Of a DNA stretch of 64,000 nt, positions 38,065 to 47,754 are shown piece by piece (the stretch's first letter is position 1; every line of letters starts with the position of its first letter). The translations under genes and the position numbers were made by a program. The stretch is from Neisseria montereyensis (GTDB taxonomy: Bacteria; Pseudomonadota; Gammaproteobacteria; Burkholderiales; Neisseriaceae). The stretch is from assembly GCF_024834045.1 (NCBI RefSeq), contig NZ_JANUXW010000005.1, forward strand, positions 1 to 64,000, read 5' to 3'. The notes below the pieces were generated by a model that was not told the origin of the DNA, did not search any database, and was given only the letters and a program-made list of their open reading frames with translations.

Positions 38065-39144
38065 TTATTCGACCACGATTTTGGGGAAGCGGCCGCTGAA
38101 ATCCCTGCCTTTATCGGCAATGGCTTGGGCAATCTGCCATGCCGCCTGCGTATAGATTTCGGCAACGGCCGGTTGCGCGGCCTGCATTTGCACGGCCGAG
38201 CCGCTATCCATCGCTTCGCGTACGGGCAGGCTTAGAGGCAGTTGGCCGAGTAGGGGTACGCCGAGTTTTTCGGCCAGATTTTTACCGCCGTCGCTGCCGA
38301 ATATGGCTTCGGCATGGCCGCATTGGCTGCAAATATGCACCGACATATTTTCCAAAACGCCGAAAATCGGGATATTCACTTTTTGAAACATATCCACGGC
38401 TTTGCGGGCATCGATTAAGGCGATATCTTGCGGTGTGGTCACCACGACCGAGCCGGTAACGGGTACTTTTTGCGACAGCGTCAGTTGAATATCGCCGGTG
38501 CCGGGCGGCAGGTCGATAAAGAGATAATCGACGTCATCCCATTGGCTTTGAAACAATAATTGTTGTAAGGCCTGGCTCAACATCGGGCCGCGCCAGACAA
38601 CAGCCTGTTCGGTATCGACCAAAAAGCCGATAGACATCACCTGTATGCCGCCTTCGGCAACAATTGGAATCAGTTTTTTGTCTTTCTGTTCGGGCTTGCT
38701 TTGGGCAACGCCGAGCATGGTCGGTTGGCTGGGGCCGTAGAGGTCTGCATCCAACACGCCGACGCGCGCGCCCATATTGGCCATCGCCACGGCAAGGTTG
38801 GCGGTGGTGGTGGATTTGCCTACGCCGCCTTTGCCTGATGCAATGGCAATAATGTTTTTCACGCCTTTAATGGTGTTTACACCCGGCTGCACTTTATGGG
38901 TGGCAACGGATAGGCCGATATCGATATGCAGGGGGGCGCCGTTTGTGAGCGGGTTTAAGGCCGTCTGAATCTGTTCGGCTAAGGCTTGGCGGATATGGTT
39001 AACGGGGAAGCCGAATTGCAGTTTGATATAGAGGCCGTCTGAACGTTCTTCTAATAAAACGATGGCTTTTTCGCCACCGAGTGTGCGCGTACTTTGCGGT
39101 ATGGGCAACTGCTCGAGTGCGGTTTGGATGTTTTGAATATTCAT
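38065..39144 (-). CDS. mrp: Mrp/ApbC-type iron-sulfur cluster carrier ATPase
   Basis: 359 residues. An N-terminal MIP18-like domain (about 1-90) precedes the ATPase with the deviant Walker A GKGGVGKSTT, the DADLYGPSQP block and FIDLPPGTGD. The pair CSQCG near residue 275 can hold the cluster. It passes iron-sulfur clusters to target proteins. Two uptake sequences lie in the N-terminal part. Confidence 0.95.
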   Translation of the reverse strand: MNIQNIQTALEQLPIPQSTRTLGGEKAIVLLEERSDGLYIKLQFGFPVNHIRQALAEQIQTALNPLTNGAPLHIDIGLSVATHKVQPGVNTIKGVKNIIAIASGKGGVGKSTTTANLAVAMANMGARVGVLDADLYGPSQPTMLGVAQSKPEQKDKKLIPIVAEGGIQVMSIGFLVDTEQAVVWRGPMLSQALQQLLFQSQWDDVDYLFIDLPPGTGDIQLTLSQKVPVTGSVVVTTPQDIALIDARKAVDMFQKVNIPIFGVLENMSVHICSQCGHAEAIFGSDGGKNLAEKLGVPLLGQLPLSLPVREAMDSGSAVQMQAAQPAVAEIYTQAAWQIAQAIADKGRDFSGRFPKIVVE

Positions 39145-39364
39145 GATGTGTCTCTGTGTGATGTGTGCCGTTATTTTAACAGAACGGCTTGTTCATAGCA
39201 GGGTATGGGTTTTCATAGCTTGAGGCCGTCTGAAAGGGTTGAATACTTGAAAAGCAGTGTATATTTGCGTATCTTTACGAAACCCGTCTTTTAATTGGTG
39301 TAACTATCTACCATTTATAGCCCGTATTTGTAACTCATATTTGATGATAAAAAGGAAAACGTAA

Positions 39365-39604
39365 ATGAATGTTCCTGTTTCTTATGCCGCTATGTATCCC
39401 CACACCTGTAATAAAGCCTTATATGTGGCAATGGCTCTGCTGTTCGGCGGTTTGGGCATACATAAATTTTGTGCCGGCCGCGTGTGGATGGGCATTTTGT
39501 ATTTGCTGTTTAGTTGGACTTTTATTCCGACGGTTGTCGGTGTTATCGAAGGCATATTCGCTGCCTTTAAAACAACCGATTCGCTGGGTGCGATTGTAGT
39601 GTAA
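39365..39604 (+). CDS. TM2-domain membrane protein
   Basis: 79 residues with two membrane segments in the TM2 arrangement: YVAMALLFGGLGIHKFCAGR, then GILYLLFSWTFIPTVVGVIE with the usual turn between. The DRF-like motif of TM2 is weakened here to GLGIHKF. Such proteins are common and poorly understood. AAAAGGAAAACGTAA precedes the ATG. The gene stands alone between mrp and the hydrolase-like lipoprotein. Confidence 0.85.
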   Translation: MNVPVSYAAMYPHTCNKALYVAMALLFGGLGIHKFCAGRVWMGILYLLFSWTFIPTVVGVIEGIFAAFKTTDSLGAIVV

Positions 39605-39938
39605 ATTTATTAAATATCGAATACGCCGTCCGTATGATTGCGGGCGGTTTTTTATTGCCTTTTCAGACGGCCTGATATGATTTTCTCAATTTTCTAGCTG
39701 CCGCCTGTCGGTATAAATCAACGCTTATACCATAAATCAGCCGTTCCGTATGTTGGCAGACACAAGTCTTTGGCCGTTGGGTATAGTAATGCCGACCGGC
39801 CGATAGCGGCAGACGGGTTGTCTGTCTGAAGAGTCGGCCGTATGGATACGAGGCCGTTTCGGGATAGCGAAACAGAAACGGTTGCCGAACAACGATTGTT
39901 TTCAGGGATAACCTGCCTGAATTTCGAAAGCCTGTTAT
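39605..39938. other. Intergenic region with single DUS
   Basis: About 330 bases between the TM2 gene and the lipoprotein gene. It has one uptake sequence (TTCAGACGGCCT near 39662) and a small hairpin (GTCCGTATGATTGCGGGC-like, near 39629) but no supported gene. The stretch directly before the lipoprotein has no clear ribosome site. Confidence 0.5.
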
Positions 39939-41222
39939 ATGAAAAAAATCACCACTGCTTTAACCGCCCTAGGATGTGCTGTGGCCCTATCCGGCTGCCA
40001 AACACTTTTTCCCGCGCAGAATCAGGTAGACAACACCATAGCCGATCCGGTAGACAGCATCACTGCCGTTACCGAAGTGTCGGGCGACGGCCAAAAAATC
40101 ACCGCCGCAGTGCTTCATTATGATGCGCCGGTACTCAATGATTCGTTAAGCCCGGAAGATTTTGCCGTTAACCGCCGCACCATTACCCAAGTGTATAGCA
40201 ACGACCGGCCTGCGAAAGACGGACAGGGCAAAGACGGTAATTATGTGGTTGTCGAGCTTTCCGATAACGATGAAGACGCCGTAGCATTCGGCGTAGACGG
40301 CCGCGATATTATCCGCCGCCGCCCCGAATTGAAAGTGACCCAAACCGGCGATATCAGCGATGTTTCCGGCCAAGTTATTGCCCCCAGCAGCATAGAGCGG
40401 CAGAGTACGCAAACGGTAAACTTGGTGGTGGACGGCTTCAAACAGGCGGAATTTACCGATCCGCAAACCGGTACGGCGGTTGCATACAATCTGTTTGTGC
40501 CCGAAGATTACCGTGTCGACAAACAATATCCGCTGGTGTTGTTCCTGCATGATGCCGCCGTGAGCGGTGCGGATGTGCAAAATACCCTGCAACAGGGCTT
40601 GGGTGCGGTGGTGTGGGCATCGCCCGAATCGCAAGCCAAGCAGGAAGTTTTGGTGTTGGCGCCGCAATTCGATTATTCCGCCGCGCAGCCGTATGCGGGC
40701 AAGAGTGAAGCCGATGCCGTTATCCGCCTGATTCAGTCGCTGCAAGCCCAATATAACGTCGACCCCACCCGCATTTATGTGACCGGACAGGGCGAAGGCG
40801 GCGATATGGCCATTATGATGAATGCCGGCTATCCCGACTTATTCGCCGCTTCGTATATTGTCGCCGCCCCGTGGAACGGCACCCAAGTTGTGCCGCCGGT
40901 TCAGGGCAAAATGTGGATTGTGGCGGCCGAAGGCGATGAAAAAGCGTTTGCGGGCATGAATAAAGCAACCGATGCATGGGCAAAACAAGGCGCCAGAGTG
41001 GTGCGCGATATGTGGAGCGGTCTGGCTTCGCCGGAAGAATTCGACCGCGCATCCGAAGCCATGCGCAACCAGCAGGCCGATGTTTACTATACCGTTTTGC
41101 AAAAAGGCACGGTGGTGCCGTCCGGAAAAACGGAAAGCAGCCGCGCCAATCAGCGCAATACATGGCGGATTGCCTATACGATTGACAGCATTCGCGATTG
41201 GTTGCTGGCGCAGCATAAGTAA
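39939..41222 (+). CDS. Alpha/beta-hydrolase-like lipoprotein lacking the nucleophile
   Basis: 427 residues. Lipobox LSGC after 18 residues, a beta-rich domain (about 30-170) and an alpha/beta-hydrolase (about 175-425) like the predicted-peptidase/esterase family COG4099: YPLVLFLHDAAVSG, RIYVTGQGEGGDMAIMM, YPDLFAASYIVAAPW and a final SIRDWLLAQ. The nucleophile elbow, normally G-x-S-x-G-G, reads G-Q-G-E-G-G with Gly285 in place of Ser. The usual late histidine before W..AY is also missing (RNTWRIAYT). The fold is kept, so a binding rather than catalytic role is likely. Confidence 0.82.
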   Translation: MKKITTALTALGCAVALSGCQTLFPAQNQVDNTIADPVDSITAVTEVSGDGQKITAAVLHYDAPVLNDSLSPEDFAVNRRTITQVYSNDRPAKDGQGKDGNYVVVELSDNDEDAVAFGVDGRDIIRRRPELKVTQTGDISDVSGQVIAPSSIERQSTQTVNLVVDGFKQAEFTDPQTGTAVAYNLFVPEDYRVDKQYPLVLFLHDAAVSGADVQNTLQQGLGAVVWASPESQAKQEVLVLAPQFDYSAAQPYAGKSEADAVIRLIQSLQAQYNVDPTRIYVTGQGEGGDMAIMMNAGYPDLFAASYIVAAPWNGTQVVPPVQGKMWIVAAEGDEKAFAGMNKATDAWAKQGARVVRDMWSGLASPEEFDRASEAMRNQQADVYYTVLQKGTVVPSGKTESSRANQRNTWRIAYTIDSIRDWLLAQHK

Positions 41223-41241
41223 CCGTTGATTTTTAATGATA

Positions 41242-41275
41242 AAAGGCCGTCTGAAAAGTGTTTCAGACGGCCTTT
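41242..41275 (+). terminator. DUS-pair terminator after the hydrolase-like lipoprotein
   Basis: AAAGGCCGTCTGAAA and TTTCAGACGGCCTTT with a four-base loop, 20 bases behind the stop codon. Confidence 0.87.
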
Positions 41276-41399
41276 GGTTTTGAAATGGTTAAATGCCCCT
41301 ACGGTTTTGTATCGGATTCGGAACTGCTGTATTTTTTGCTGTTTTTATACAAAATATTGTTTTAAATTACATTTAAATCTTGTTTGGTATGCCGTTCAT

Positions 41400-41541
41400 G
41401 TAGGGGCGGATTATATATCCGCCCGTGTCGGCGGTTCGATTATGTTTGGGGAAAAAACCGCGTTGATTTCGGTGATATCGGGATGGGTGTACACGGGTTG
41501 GGGTTGTGTAAGCAGCGGGCGGATATGCAATCCGCCCCTAC
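41400..41541. mobile_element. 142-bp non-coding inverted-repeat element, copy 2
   Basis: Starts GTAGGGGCGGATTATATATC and ends GATATGCAATCCGCCCCTAC, as copy 1 at 37838. Outer parts are nearly identical; the middle differs by substitutions and short length changes. Both copies lie in gaps between genes and neither encodes a conserved peptide. It ends about 25 bases from the stop of gluQRS. Confidence 0.75.
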
Positions 41542-41566
41542 GGGTTTTTGAATGGATATTTGGGGT

Positions 41567-42463
41567 TTACTCGGTGCAAATGCCTGTTTTCGGCACATTG
41601 TCTATTTGCCAATGTTGCACTGCCCAGTCTAATAATTCAGACGGCCTGTCGGTTTCGGGTGCGGGTGGTAGGTTGAGATAGGCCATGACTTGGCGCAATA
41701 GTTGTTCGCGCTGTTTGAGGTCAAGCGCGGGGGCGAGTGTTTGTTTCGACCATTTTTGATGCTGTTTGTTGAGCAGTAAGGGCAGGTGGGTATAATGCGG
41801 GGTCGGCATGCCGAGGTAGCGCTGCAAGCCGATTTGGCGGGGGGTCGATACCAGCAAATCTTGCCCGCGCACAATATGGGTGATGCCCTGATCGGCATCG
41901 TCTGCCACAACGGCCAGTTGGTAAGCCCAAAAGCCGTCTGCCCGCAATAAAACAAAATCGCCGATATCGCGGGCGGGGTTGTGGGCGTAATGGCCGACAA
42001 TGCGGTCGTCGAAGCCGATGATTTCGTCTTGTGCGCGCAGCCGCCATGCGGGGGTTTTGCGCAGGTCGCTTTCAGACGGCCTGTAGTCGGGGCGGCCGCA
42101 TTGGCCGTCGTATATAGGGCCGTCGATGCCGATATGGGCACGAGCCTGCCAGTCTTTGCGGCTGCAATAACACGGATATACCAGCCCTTGTTCTTTCAGA
42201 CGGCCTAATGCGGCCTGATAAAGCGGGTGGCGGCGGCTTTGGTAAACCACTTCGCCGTCCCATCGAAAGCCGAATGCTTCGAGAGTGCGCAGAATATCGT
42301 CTGCCGCGCCGGCCATTTCGCGCGGCGGGTCGAGGTCTTCCATGCGCACCAGCCAGCGGCCGCCGTGTGCTTTGGCATCGGCATAGGAAGCCAGTGCGGT
42401 CAGTAGCGAGCCGATATGGAGTAGGCCGGTCGGGCTGGGGGCGAAGCGTCCTGTATAGGTCAT
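41567..42463 (-). CDS. gluQRS: Glutamyl-Q tRNA(Asp) synthetase
   Basis: 298 residues. A short relative of glutamyl-tRNA synthetase without the anticodon-binding part; it places glutamate on the queuosine of tRNA-Asp. It has [20 protein letters not shown] (HIGH-like), the zinc ligands CYC..and QCGRPDY and a KMSKS-like KWSKQTLAP. Uptake sequences lie at three places in the frame. It overlaps nothing, but stands 42 bases behind the NUDIX gene in the same direction. Confidence 0.95.
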   Translation of the reverse strand: MTYTGRFAPSPTGLLHIGSLLTALASYADAKAHGGRWLVRMEDLDPPREMAGAADDILRTLEAFGFRWDGEVVYQSRRHPLYQAALGRLKEQGLVYPCYCSRKDWQARAHIGIDGPIYDGQCGRPDYRPSESDLRKTPAWRLRAQDEIIGFDDRIVGHYAHNPARDIGDFVLLRADGFWAYQLAVVADDADQGITHIVRGQDLLVSTPRQIGLQRYLGMPTPHYTHLPLLLNKQHQKWSKQTLAPALDLKQREQLLRQVMAYLNLPPAPETDRPSELLDWAVQHWQIDNVPKTGICTE

Positions 42464-42505
42464 GGCGGGTTTGGGTGGTTAAACACGCCGGATTATATAA
42501 CCCAA

Positions 42506-43435
42506 TTATTTCCCCATCGCAACCGTTTGCGCATAGGCCGGCTTGCGGGCAGCAACCGGGGGTACGGTAGTCTCGGCCAAACGTTGGAACAGTTTGTGGT
42601 TTTTGTCTAATAAGCCGTAACGGGCGAAGGCATCTAACGTGACCAGCATGGCATCGTTCATCAATAAGCCGCTGCACATGGCATCGGTTAATTCGGGAAC
42701 GGTCATCTTGGTGAATCCGGCCACTTCGCCGTCTTGGTTTTCCGGTTGCGTGTCGGGCGGTAGTACGGCATCGAAAATATGTAGAAATTCGTTGTGTAGG
42801 CCGCGTGATACGGGGCGGCGGCTGTGGCGTACACTTTGGCAGCACAATGATTCGAGTAAGTTTCTGCTCAATCCGGCTTCTTCTTCCGCCTCACGCAACA
42901 TCGCTTCTTGAATGCTTTCGCCGCTGGCAATGCCGCCGCCGACAATATTGTCGAGTTTATTGGGATCAACCGCTTTATGGGCTGCGCGGCGGCCTATCCA
43001 AAATACCCATTCGCCGTTGTCTTGCGTTAACCCGTTGATGTGGACGGCATGGCTTAACAAACCCAACGGGCGGAAAGCGGAACGCTCCAGCTCGAATAAG
43101 GGTTCGCCGTTGGCATTGTGAACATCGAATTTTTCATCACGCCAGCCGCGCAAACAGCCTTGCCGCCGCCAGTTTTGTGCCATGGTTTGCAGGGCTTCGC
43201 CCATCTCATGCCAGTTGGCGGTGTGCAGGTGGATACCCTGCGGCTTGATTTCTATCGGCCCCGGCCAGTCTTGTATGATGCGTGTGCGCCATTGTCTGTT
43301 CAGACGGCCTAAGTTCAAACCGTTCAGCCATAATATCTGCCATGAATCGGCATCGAAATAATCGGTTAGCAGGCTTTGCAGCCGGTTTTGTTGGTTGGCG
43401 TTGAGGCAATGGGTGAAATAGGGGATGCGTGTCAT
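42506..43435 (-). CDS. NUDIX hydrolase with DUF4743-type N-terminal domain
   Basis: 309 residues. The first 110 form the DUF4743-like part (FTHCLNANQQNRLQSLLTDY). The NUDIX box is complete: GGGIASGESIQEAML then REAEEEAGL, with the metal-binding glutamates. Plant and fungal relatives act on thiamine pyrophosphate derivatives; the bacterial substrate is uncertain. Probably co-transcribed with gluQRS. Confidence 0.9.
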   Translation of the reverse strand: MTRIPYFTHCLNANQQNRLQSLLTDYFDADSWQILWLNGLNLGRLNRQWRTRIIQDWPGPIEIKPQGIHLHTANWHEMGEALQTMAQNWRRQGCLRGWRDEKFDVHNANGEPLFELERSAFRPLGLLSHAVHINGLTQDNGEWVFWIGRRAAHKAVDPNKLDNIVGGGIASGESIQEAMLREAEEEAGLSRNLLESLCCQSVRHSRRPVSRGLHNEFLHIFDAVLPPDTQPENQDGEVAGFTKMTVPELTDAMCSGLLMNDAMLVTLDAFARYGLLDKNHKLFQRLAETTVPPVAARKPAYAQTVAMGK

Positions 43436-43711
43436 GAGTTTTTCCTGCGTGATCTGTGATTAAGGTGGTGTGTGGTAATGTGGTTTGAGTGTTTGTTTTT
43501 ATACAGGGCTTTATTCGCCATAACATATCTGATTTCGATTTTGCTTTGGGCAGATAGTTCAAAAATATTGCGGCAACACAAATTTTCGTTTGGTTTTTAT
43601 GCGGATTAATAAAAATTGCTAACCGTTCGGGCCATACCGCAAGCGGATAAGGTTAATTTGTTTTACAATACACGACTTTAATATATTTAAATAAAGTATT
43701 TATACAGCGAT

Positions 43712-46015
43712 ATGGATGAAAAACCTGCCTTGCCCGTTGTGGGCGACGATTATCTGCTGCTCGGCCAATATGCCGAGCGTGCTTATCTTGAATATGCGAT
43801 GAGCGTGGTGAAAGGCCGTGCACTGCCCGAAGTTTCAGACGGCCAGAAGCCGGTGCAGCGGCGGATTCTCTATGCTATGCGCGATATGGGCTTGGTGCAT
43901 GGCGCCAAGCCTGTTAAGTCTGCGCGGGTGGTGGGTGAGATTCTCGGTAAATACCACCCCCACGGCGATGCGTCCGCTTATGATGCGATGGTGCGGATGG
44001 CACAAGATTTTACCCTGCGCTATCCCTTAATCGACGGTATCGGCAACTTCGGCTCGCGCGACGGCGACGGCGCGGCGGCTATGCGCTATACCGAAGCGCG
44101 GCTCACACCGATTGCCGATTTGCTGCTTTCCGAAATCCATATGGGCACGGTGGATTTCGTGCCGAACTACGACGGTGCTTTTGAAGAGCCGGTACACCTG
44201 CCCGCCCGTCTGCCGATGGTGCTGCTGAACGGCGCATCGGGCATTGCCGTGGGTTTGGCAACCGAAATTCCTTCTCATAATCTGAGCGAAGTTACGCAGG
44301 CCGCTATTGCCTTGTTAAAAAAACCAAGCCTCACCACTGCCGATTTGATGCAGTATATTCCCGCCCCCGATTTTGCCGGCGGCGGTCAGATTATTACTTC
44401 CGCCGAAGATTTACAGCATATTTACGAAACCGGAAAAGGCAGTGTGCGCGTGCGGGCGCGTTATGAAGTTGAAAAGCTGGCACGCGGCCAATGGCGGGTG
44501 ATTGTGACCGAATTGCCGCCGAACACCAGCGCCCAAAAAATCTTGGCCGAAATCGAAGACCAAACCAACCCCAAACCGAAAACAGGCAAAAAAAACCTCA
44601 CGCAAGACCAGCAAAACACCAAAGCGTTAATGTTGTCGCTGCTGGAAAAAGTACGCGATGAAAGCGACGGCGAATCGCCCGTGCGCTTGGTGTTCGAGCC
44701 GAAATCCAGCCGTATCGACACCGAAAATTTTATCAACACCCTAATGGCGCAAACCTCGTTAGAGGGTAATGTGTCGATGAATCTGGTGATGATGGGCACG
44801 GATAACCGTCCGGCACAAAAAAACCTGAAAACCATTTTGCAGGAATGGTTGTCGTTCCGCACCGAAACCGTTACCCGCCGCCTGCAATACCGTTTAAGCC
44901 AAGTCGAGAAGCGTATCCATATTCTCGAAGGCCGCATGATTGCCTTTTTGCATATCGACGAAGTGATTAAAGTGATTCGCGAGTCGGACGAACCGAAAAG
45001 CGATTTGATGGCGGCATTCGGGTTAACCGATATTCAGGCGGAAGATATTTTGGAAATCCGCCTGCGCCAGTTGGCCAGATTGGAAGGCTTCAAGCTTGAA
45101 AAAGAATTAAACGATTTAAAAGAAGAAGAAGGCCGTCTGAAAGTTTTATTGGGTGATGAGAATGAAAAGAAAAAACTCATCATTAAAGAAATGCAGGCCG
45201 ATATGAAGCAGTATGGCGATGAGCGCCGTACTTTGGTCGAAGCCGCCGAACGGGCCACACTCACCCAAACCACCGCCGACGAACCGGTTACCCTGATTCT
45301 TTCCGAAAAAGGTTGGATACGCAGCCGCGCCGGCCATCATCTCGATTTAAGCCAAACCACGTTTAAAGAGGGCGACGGCCTGAAGCAGGTATTGGAAGGG
45401 CGCACCGTGTGGCCGGTGGTGATACTCGATTCGCACGGGCGCACCTATACGCTGGATGCGGCCGAAATTCCCGGCGGGCGCGGCGACGGCGTTCCGGTGT
45501 CGTCGCTCATCGAATTGCAAAACGGCGCCGAAGTCACCGCGATGATGACCGGCCTGCCTGATCAGCATTATCTATTGGGCAACAGTGGCGGCTATGGCTT
45601 TATTGCCAAACTGGGCGATATGAACAGCCGTATCAAAGCCGGTAAAAACGTGATGACCTTAAAAGCGGGTGAAAAAACCCTACCGCCAGTGCCGGTGTAT
45701 TCGGTATCTCTGATTAATCCCGACTGCAAAGTATTGTTGGCAAGCGATGACCACCGTTTGCTGGCGTTTTCGATTGGCGAATTGGAAGTCCGCGAAAAAG
45801 GGCGCGGCCTGCAAATGATCAGCCTTTCAGACGGCGCCCGCCTCGAGCATCTTACCGTCAGCACTTCGCCCGAATTTATTGCGGAAAGTGTCGGTAAACG
45901 CGGGGCGGAGCATAAAGAACGCCTCAGAATGCAGGATATAAGCAACAAACGGGGTAGAAAAGGCAAACTATTGGATATTTCAGGCCGTCTGAAAGCCCTA
46001 TACGGCGCAGATTAG
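43712..46015 (+). CDS. parC: DNA topoisomerase IV subunit A
   Basis: 767 residues. It separates daughter chromosomes. The 5Y-CAP domain has [20 protein letters not shown] and the active tyrosine in [11 protein letters not shown]; the C-terminal part is a short set of beta-pinwheel blades. In the quinolone-resistance region position 87 is Ala and 91 is Asp, where gonococcal ParC has Ser87 and Glu91. Uptake sequences lie at about 43830, 45130, 45827 and 45980. parE is not in the window. Confidence 0.98.
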   Translation: MDEKPALPVVGDDYLLLGQYAERAYLEYAMSVVKGRALPEVSDGQKPVQRRILYAMRDMGLVHGAKPVKSARVVGEILGKYHPHGDASAYDAMVRMAQDFTLRYPLIDGIGNFGSRDGDGAAAMRYTEARLTPIADLLLSEIHMGTVDFVPNYDGAFEEPVHLPARLPMVLLNGASGIAVGLATEIPSHNLSEVTQAAIALLKKPSLTTADLMQYIPAPDFAGGGQIITSAEDLQHIYETGKGSVRVRARYEVEKLARGQWRVIVTELPPNTSAQKILAEIEDQTNPKPKTGKKNLTQDQQNTKALMLSLLEKVRDESDGESPVRLVFEPKSSRIDTENFINTLMAQTSLEGNVSMNLVMMGTDNRPAQKNLKTILQEWLSFRTETVTRRLQYRLSQVEKRIHILEGRMIAFLHIDEVIKVIRESDEPKSDLMAAFGLTDIQAEDILEIRLRQLARLEGFKLEKELNDLKEEEGRLKVLLGDENEKKKLIIKEMQADMKQYGDERRTLVEAAERATLTQTTADEPVTLILSEKGWIRSRAGHHLDLSQTTFKEGDGLKQVLEGRTVWPVVILDSHGRTYTLDAAEIPGGRGDGVPVSSLIELQNGAEVTAMMTGLPDQHYLLGNSGGYGFIAKLGDMNSRIKAGKNVMTLKAGEKTLPPVPVYSVSLINPDCKVLLASDDHRLLAFSIGELEVREKGRGLQMISLSDGARLEHLTVSTSPEFIAESVGKRGAEHKERLRMQDISNKRGRKGKLLDISGRLKALYGAD

Positions 46016-46164
46016 GTATAATCACAGAATATTCAATTTTACTAAAGCAATTATATTGAAAGAGATTACCGCATGCTAAATGAATGCGGTGGTAAGCATA
46101 AGGAAACCGGAAGGCCGGCCATTGATAAACCATATACAATAATAAAGCTATAGAACGACGTGGC

Positions 46165-47754
46165 ATGAATGTAAACAGATTATTTGTCAAACAGGATTGG
46201 GAAGCGCTGAACGAGCGGATTCCGGGCTTGATTAATATCGCCCGGATAGCCATCGTATTGTCGTTGCTGGTGTTTCACCTTTCGGGTGTCTATACCGATG
46301 GCGAAACGCAAAAGAATATGTTTTCCCCGCTGGAGTTTTACAGCTGGGTGGCGGTTTATTCGGTGTTAATCTTATTCAGCCTGTTTAAACCGGAATGGCA
46401 GTTGCAATCGTCCGATTTGCCCAATGCCGGCGCGGTCAGCGATATCAGTATGATTATGATATTGGCTTATATTTCCGGCGGCATAGGGTCTGGCTTCGGT
46501 ATTTTGGTATTGCCTTTTATTGCCACTTCCTGCCTGCTGAGTCATGGCCGCTATCCCATGTTGTATGCCGGTTATGCAACCATGCTGATTGTGTTGAATA
46601 TGTTTTTTGCCGGCCAAATCCGCTTCAATCCTTTTGAATGGGACAGCCACGCCACGATTACCGCTTCATTGCTAACCGGCGCCTGTTTTTTGGTGGCGGC
46701 GCTAACGGCTTTTTCCGCCTCTTATCTGCAAGCGGCTACCGAATCCACTACCCGGCACCAGCTAGCCTACCGCCGTGTTAGCGGCTTGAACAAATTGGTG
46801 CTAAACCGTGTTCAGGAAGCGGTGATTGTGATTGACGCCTCGCAACGCGTATGGCTGTTTAACCGGCAGGCCAAAACATATTTTCCGAATTTGGAAGTGG
46901 ATAAACAGGAAACCGTGTTTAATGAGCTGGTCACCCGTTGGCGTTATCATCCCGATAAAAACTTTGAAACCGATATCCATATTTTCCAGCACTCCATGCA
47001 TGTGCGTGCCGTGCCGTTGATTCAGGAAAAAACCGAGCTGTTGATGCTGTTTGTACGCTCGTTGCGTGAAGTAGCCGCCGAAGCATTGGCGACCAAGTTG
47101 GCTTCATTGGGGCAGCTCACCGCCAACCTTGCCCATGAAATCCGCAATCCGATGTCGGCCATCCGCCATGCCAGCGATTTGTTGAACGATGAAGATGAAA
47201 ATGATCCGAGCAAGGCCAAGTTGCACCATATTATCGATGCCAATATTCAGCGCATTGATAAAATGCTGGAAGATGTTTCCCTGATTAACCGCCGCGACAG
47301 CGTCAGCCGCCAGCCGGTTAACCTGATGAAATTTTGGTTGGCATTCAAACAGGAATTTACCTTAAGCAATCCCGATGCCATCGGCTGCCTGCGTATGAAT
47401 ATGGACGGCAACAACCTGAGCGTATTGGTCGATGCCATGCATTTGCAGCAGATTATGTGGAATTTGTGTAACAACGCATGGCGCCACAGCCGTAAAGACC
47501 AACACGCGATTACCGTATTAATCAAGCCCAGCGGCCGCATCCATATTTCGATAGTGGTGGCCGATAATGGTACCGGCGTGCCGCCCGAAGTACGCAATCA
47601 TTTATTCGAGCCGTTTTTCACCACCGATAAACAAGGCACAGGATTGGGGCTGTATGTCGCCCGCGAGCTTGCCCATGCCAATTTAGGTCAGTTACACTAT
47701 CATCCCGAGATGAACGGGTTCGAATTGATTTTACCGAGGGAAAGCGATGAGTAA
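46165..47754 (+). CDS. pilS: Sensor histidine kinase PilS
   Basis: 529 residues. Six membrane segments (about 20-190), a PAS-like domain (about 205-290), the phospho-acceptor block LAHEIRNPMSAIRHAS and the ATPase with NLCNNAWRHS, DNGTGVP and GTGLGLYVARELAHA. This is the PilS layout; in Pseudomonas it senses pilin in the membrane and controls pilin transcription. In pathogenic Neisseria the pair is degenerate and RpoN is truncated, while commensals keep it. It overlaps pilR by eight bases. Confidence 0.93.
   Translation: MNVNRLFVKQDWEALNERIPGLINIARIAIVLSLLVFHLSGVYTDGETQKNMFSPLEFYSWVAVYSVLILFSLFKPEWQLQSSDLPNAGAVSDISMIMILAYISGGIGSGFGILVLPFIATSCLLSHGRYPMLYAGYATMLIVLNMFFAGQIRFNPFEWDSHATITASLLTGACFLVAALTAFSASYLQAATESTTRHQLAYRRVSGLNKLVLNRVQEAVIVIDASQRVWLFNRQAKTYFPNLEVDKQETVFNELVTRWRYHPDKNFETDIHIFQHSMHVRAVPLIQEKTELLMLFVRSLREVAAEALATKLASLGQLTANLAHEIRNPMSAIRHASDLLNDEDENDPSKAKLHHIIDANIQRIDKMLEDVSLINRRDSVSRQPVNLMKFWLAFKQEFTLSNPDAIGCLRMNMDGNNLSVLVDAMHLQQIMWNLCNNAWRHSRKDQHAITVLIKPSGRIHISIVVADNGTGVPPEVRNHLFEPFFTTDKQGTGLGLYVARELAHANLGQLHYHPEMNGFELILPRESDE

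Noticed and set aside
41226-41681. 151-codon plus-strand frame over DUS, element copy 2 and the end of gluQRS
   Set aside because: It overlaps a real gene on the other strand and consists of repeat sequence.
45592-45966. Idea of a Correia or RHS-type Neisseria repeat in the parC-pilS area
   Set aside because: No TATAG[CT]GGATTAACAAA-like ends are visible here or elsewhere in the window.
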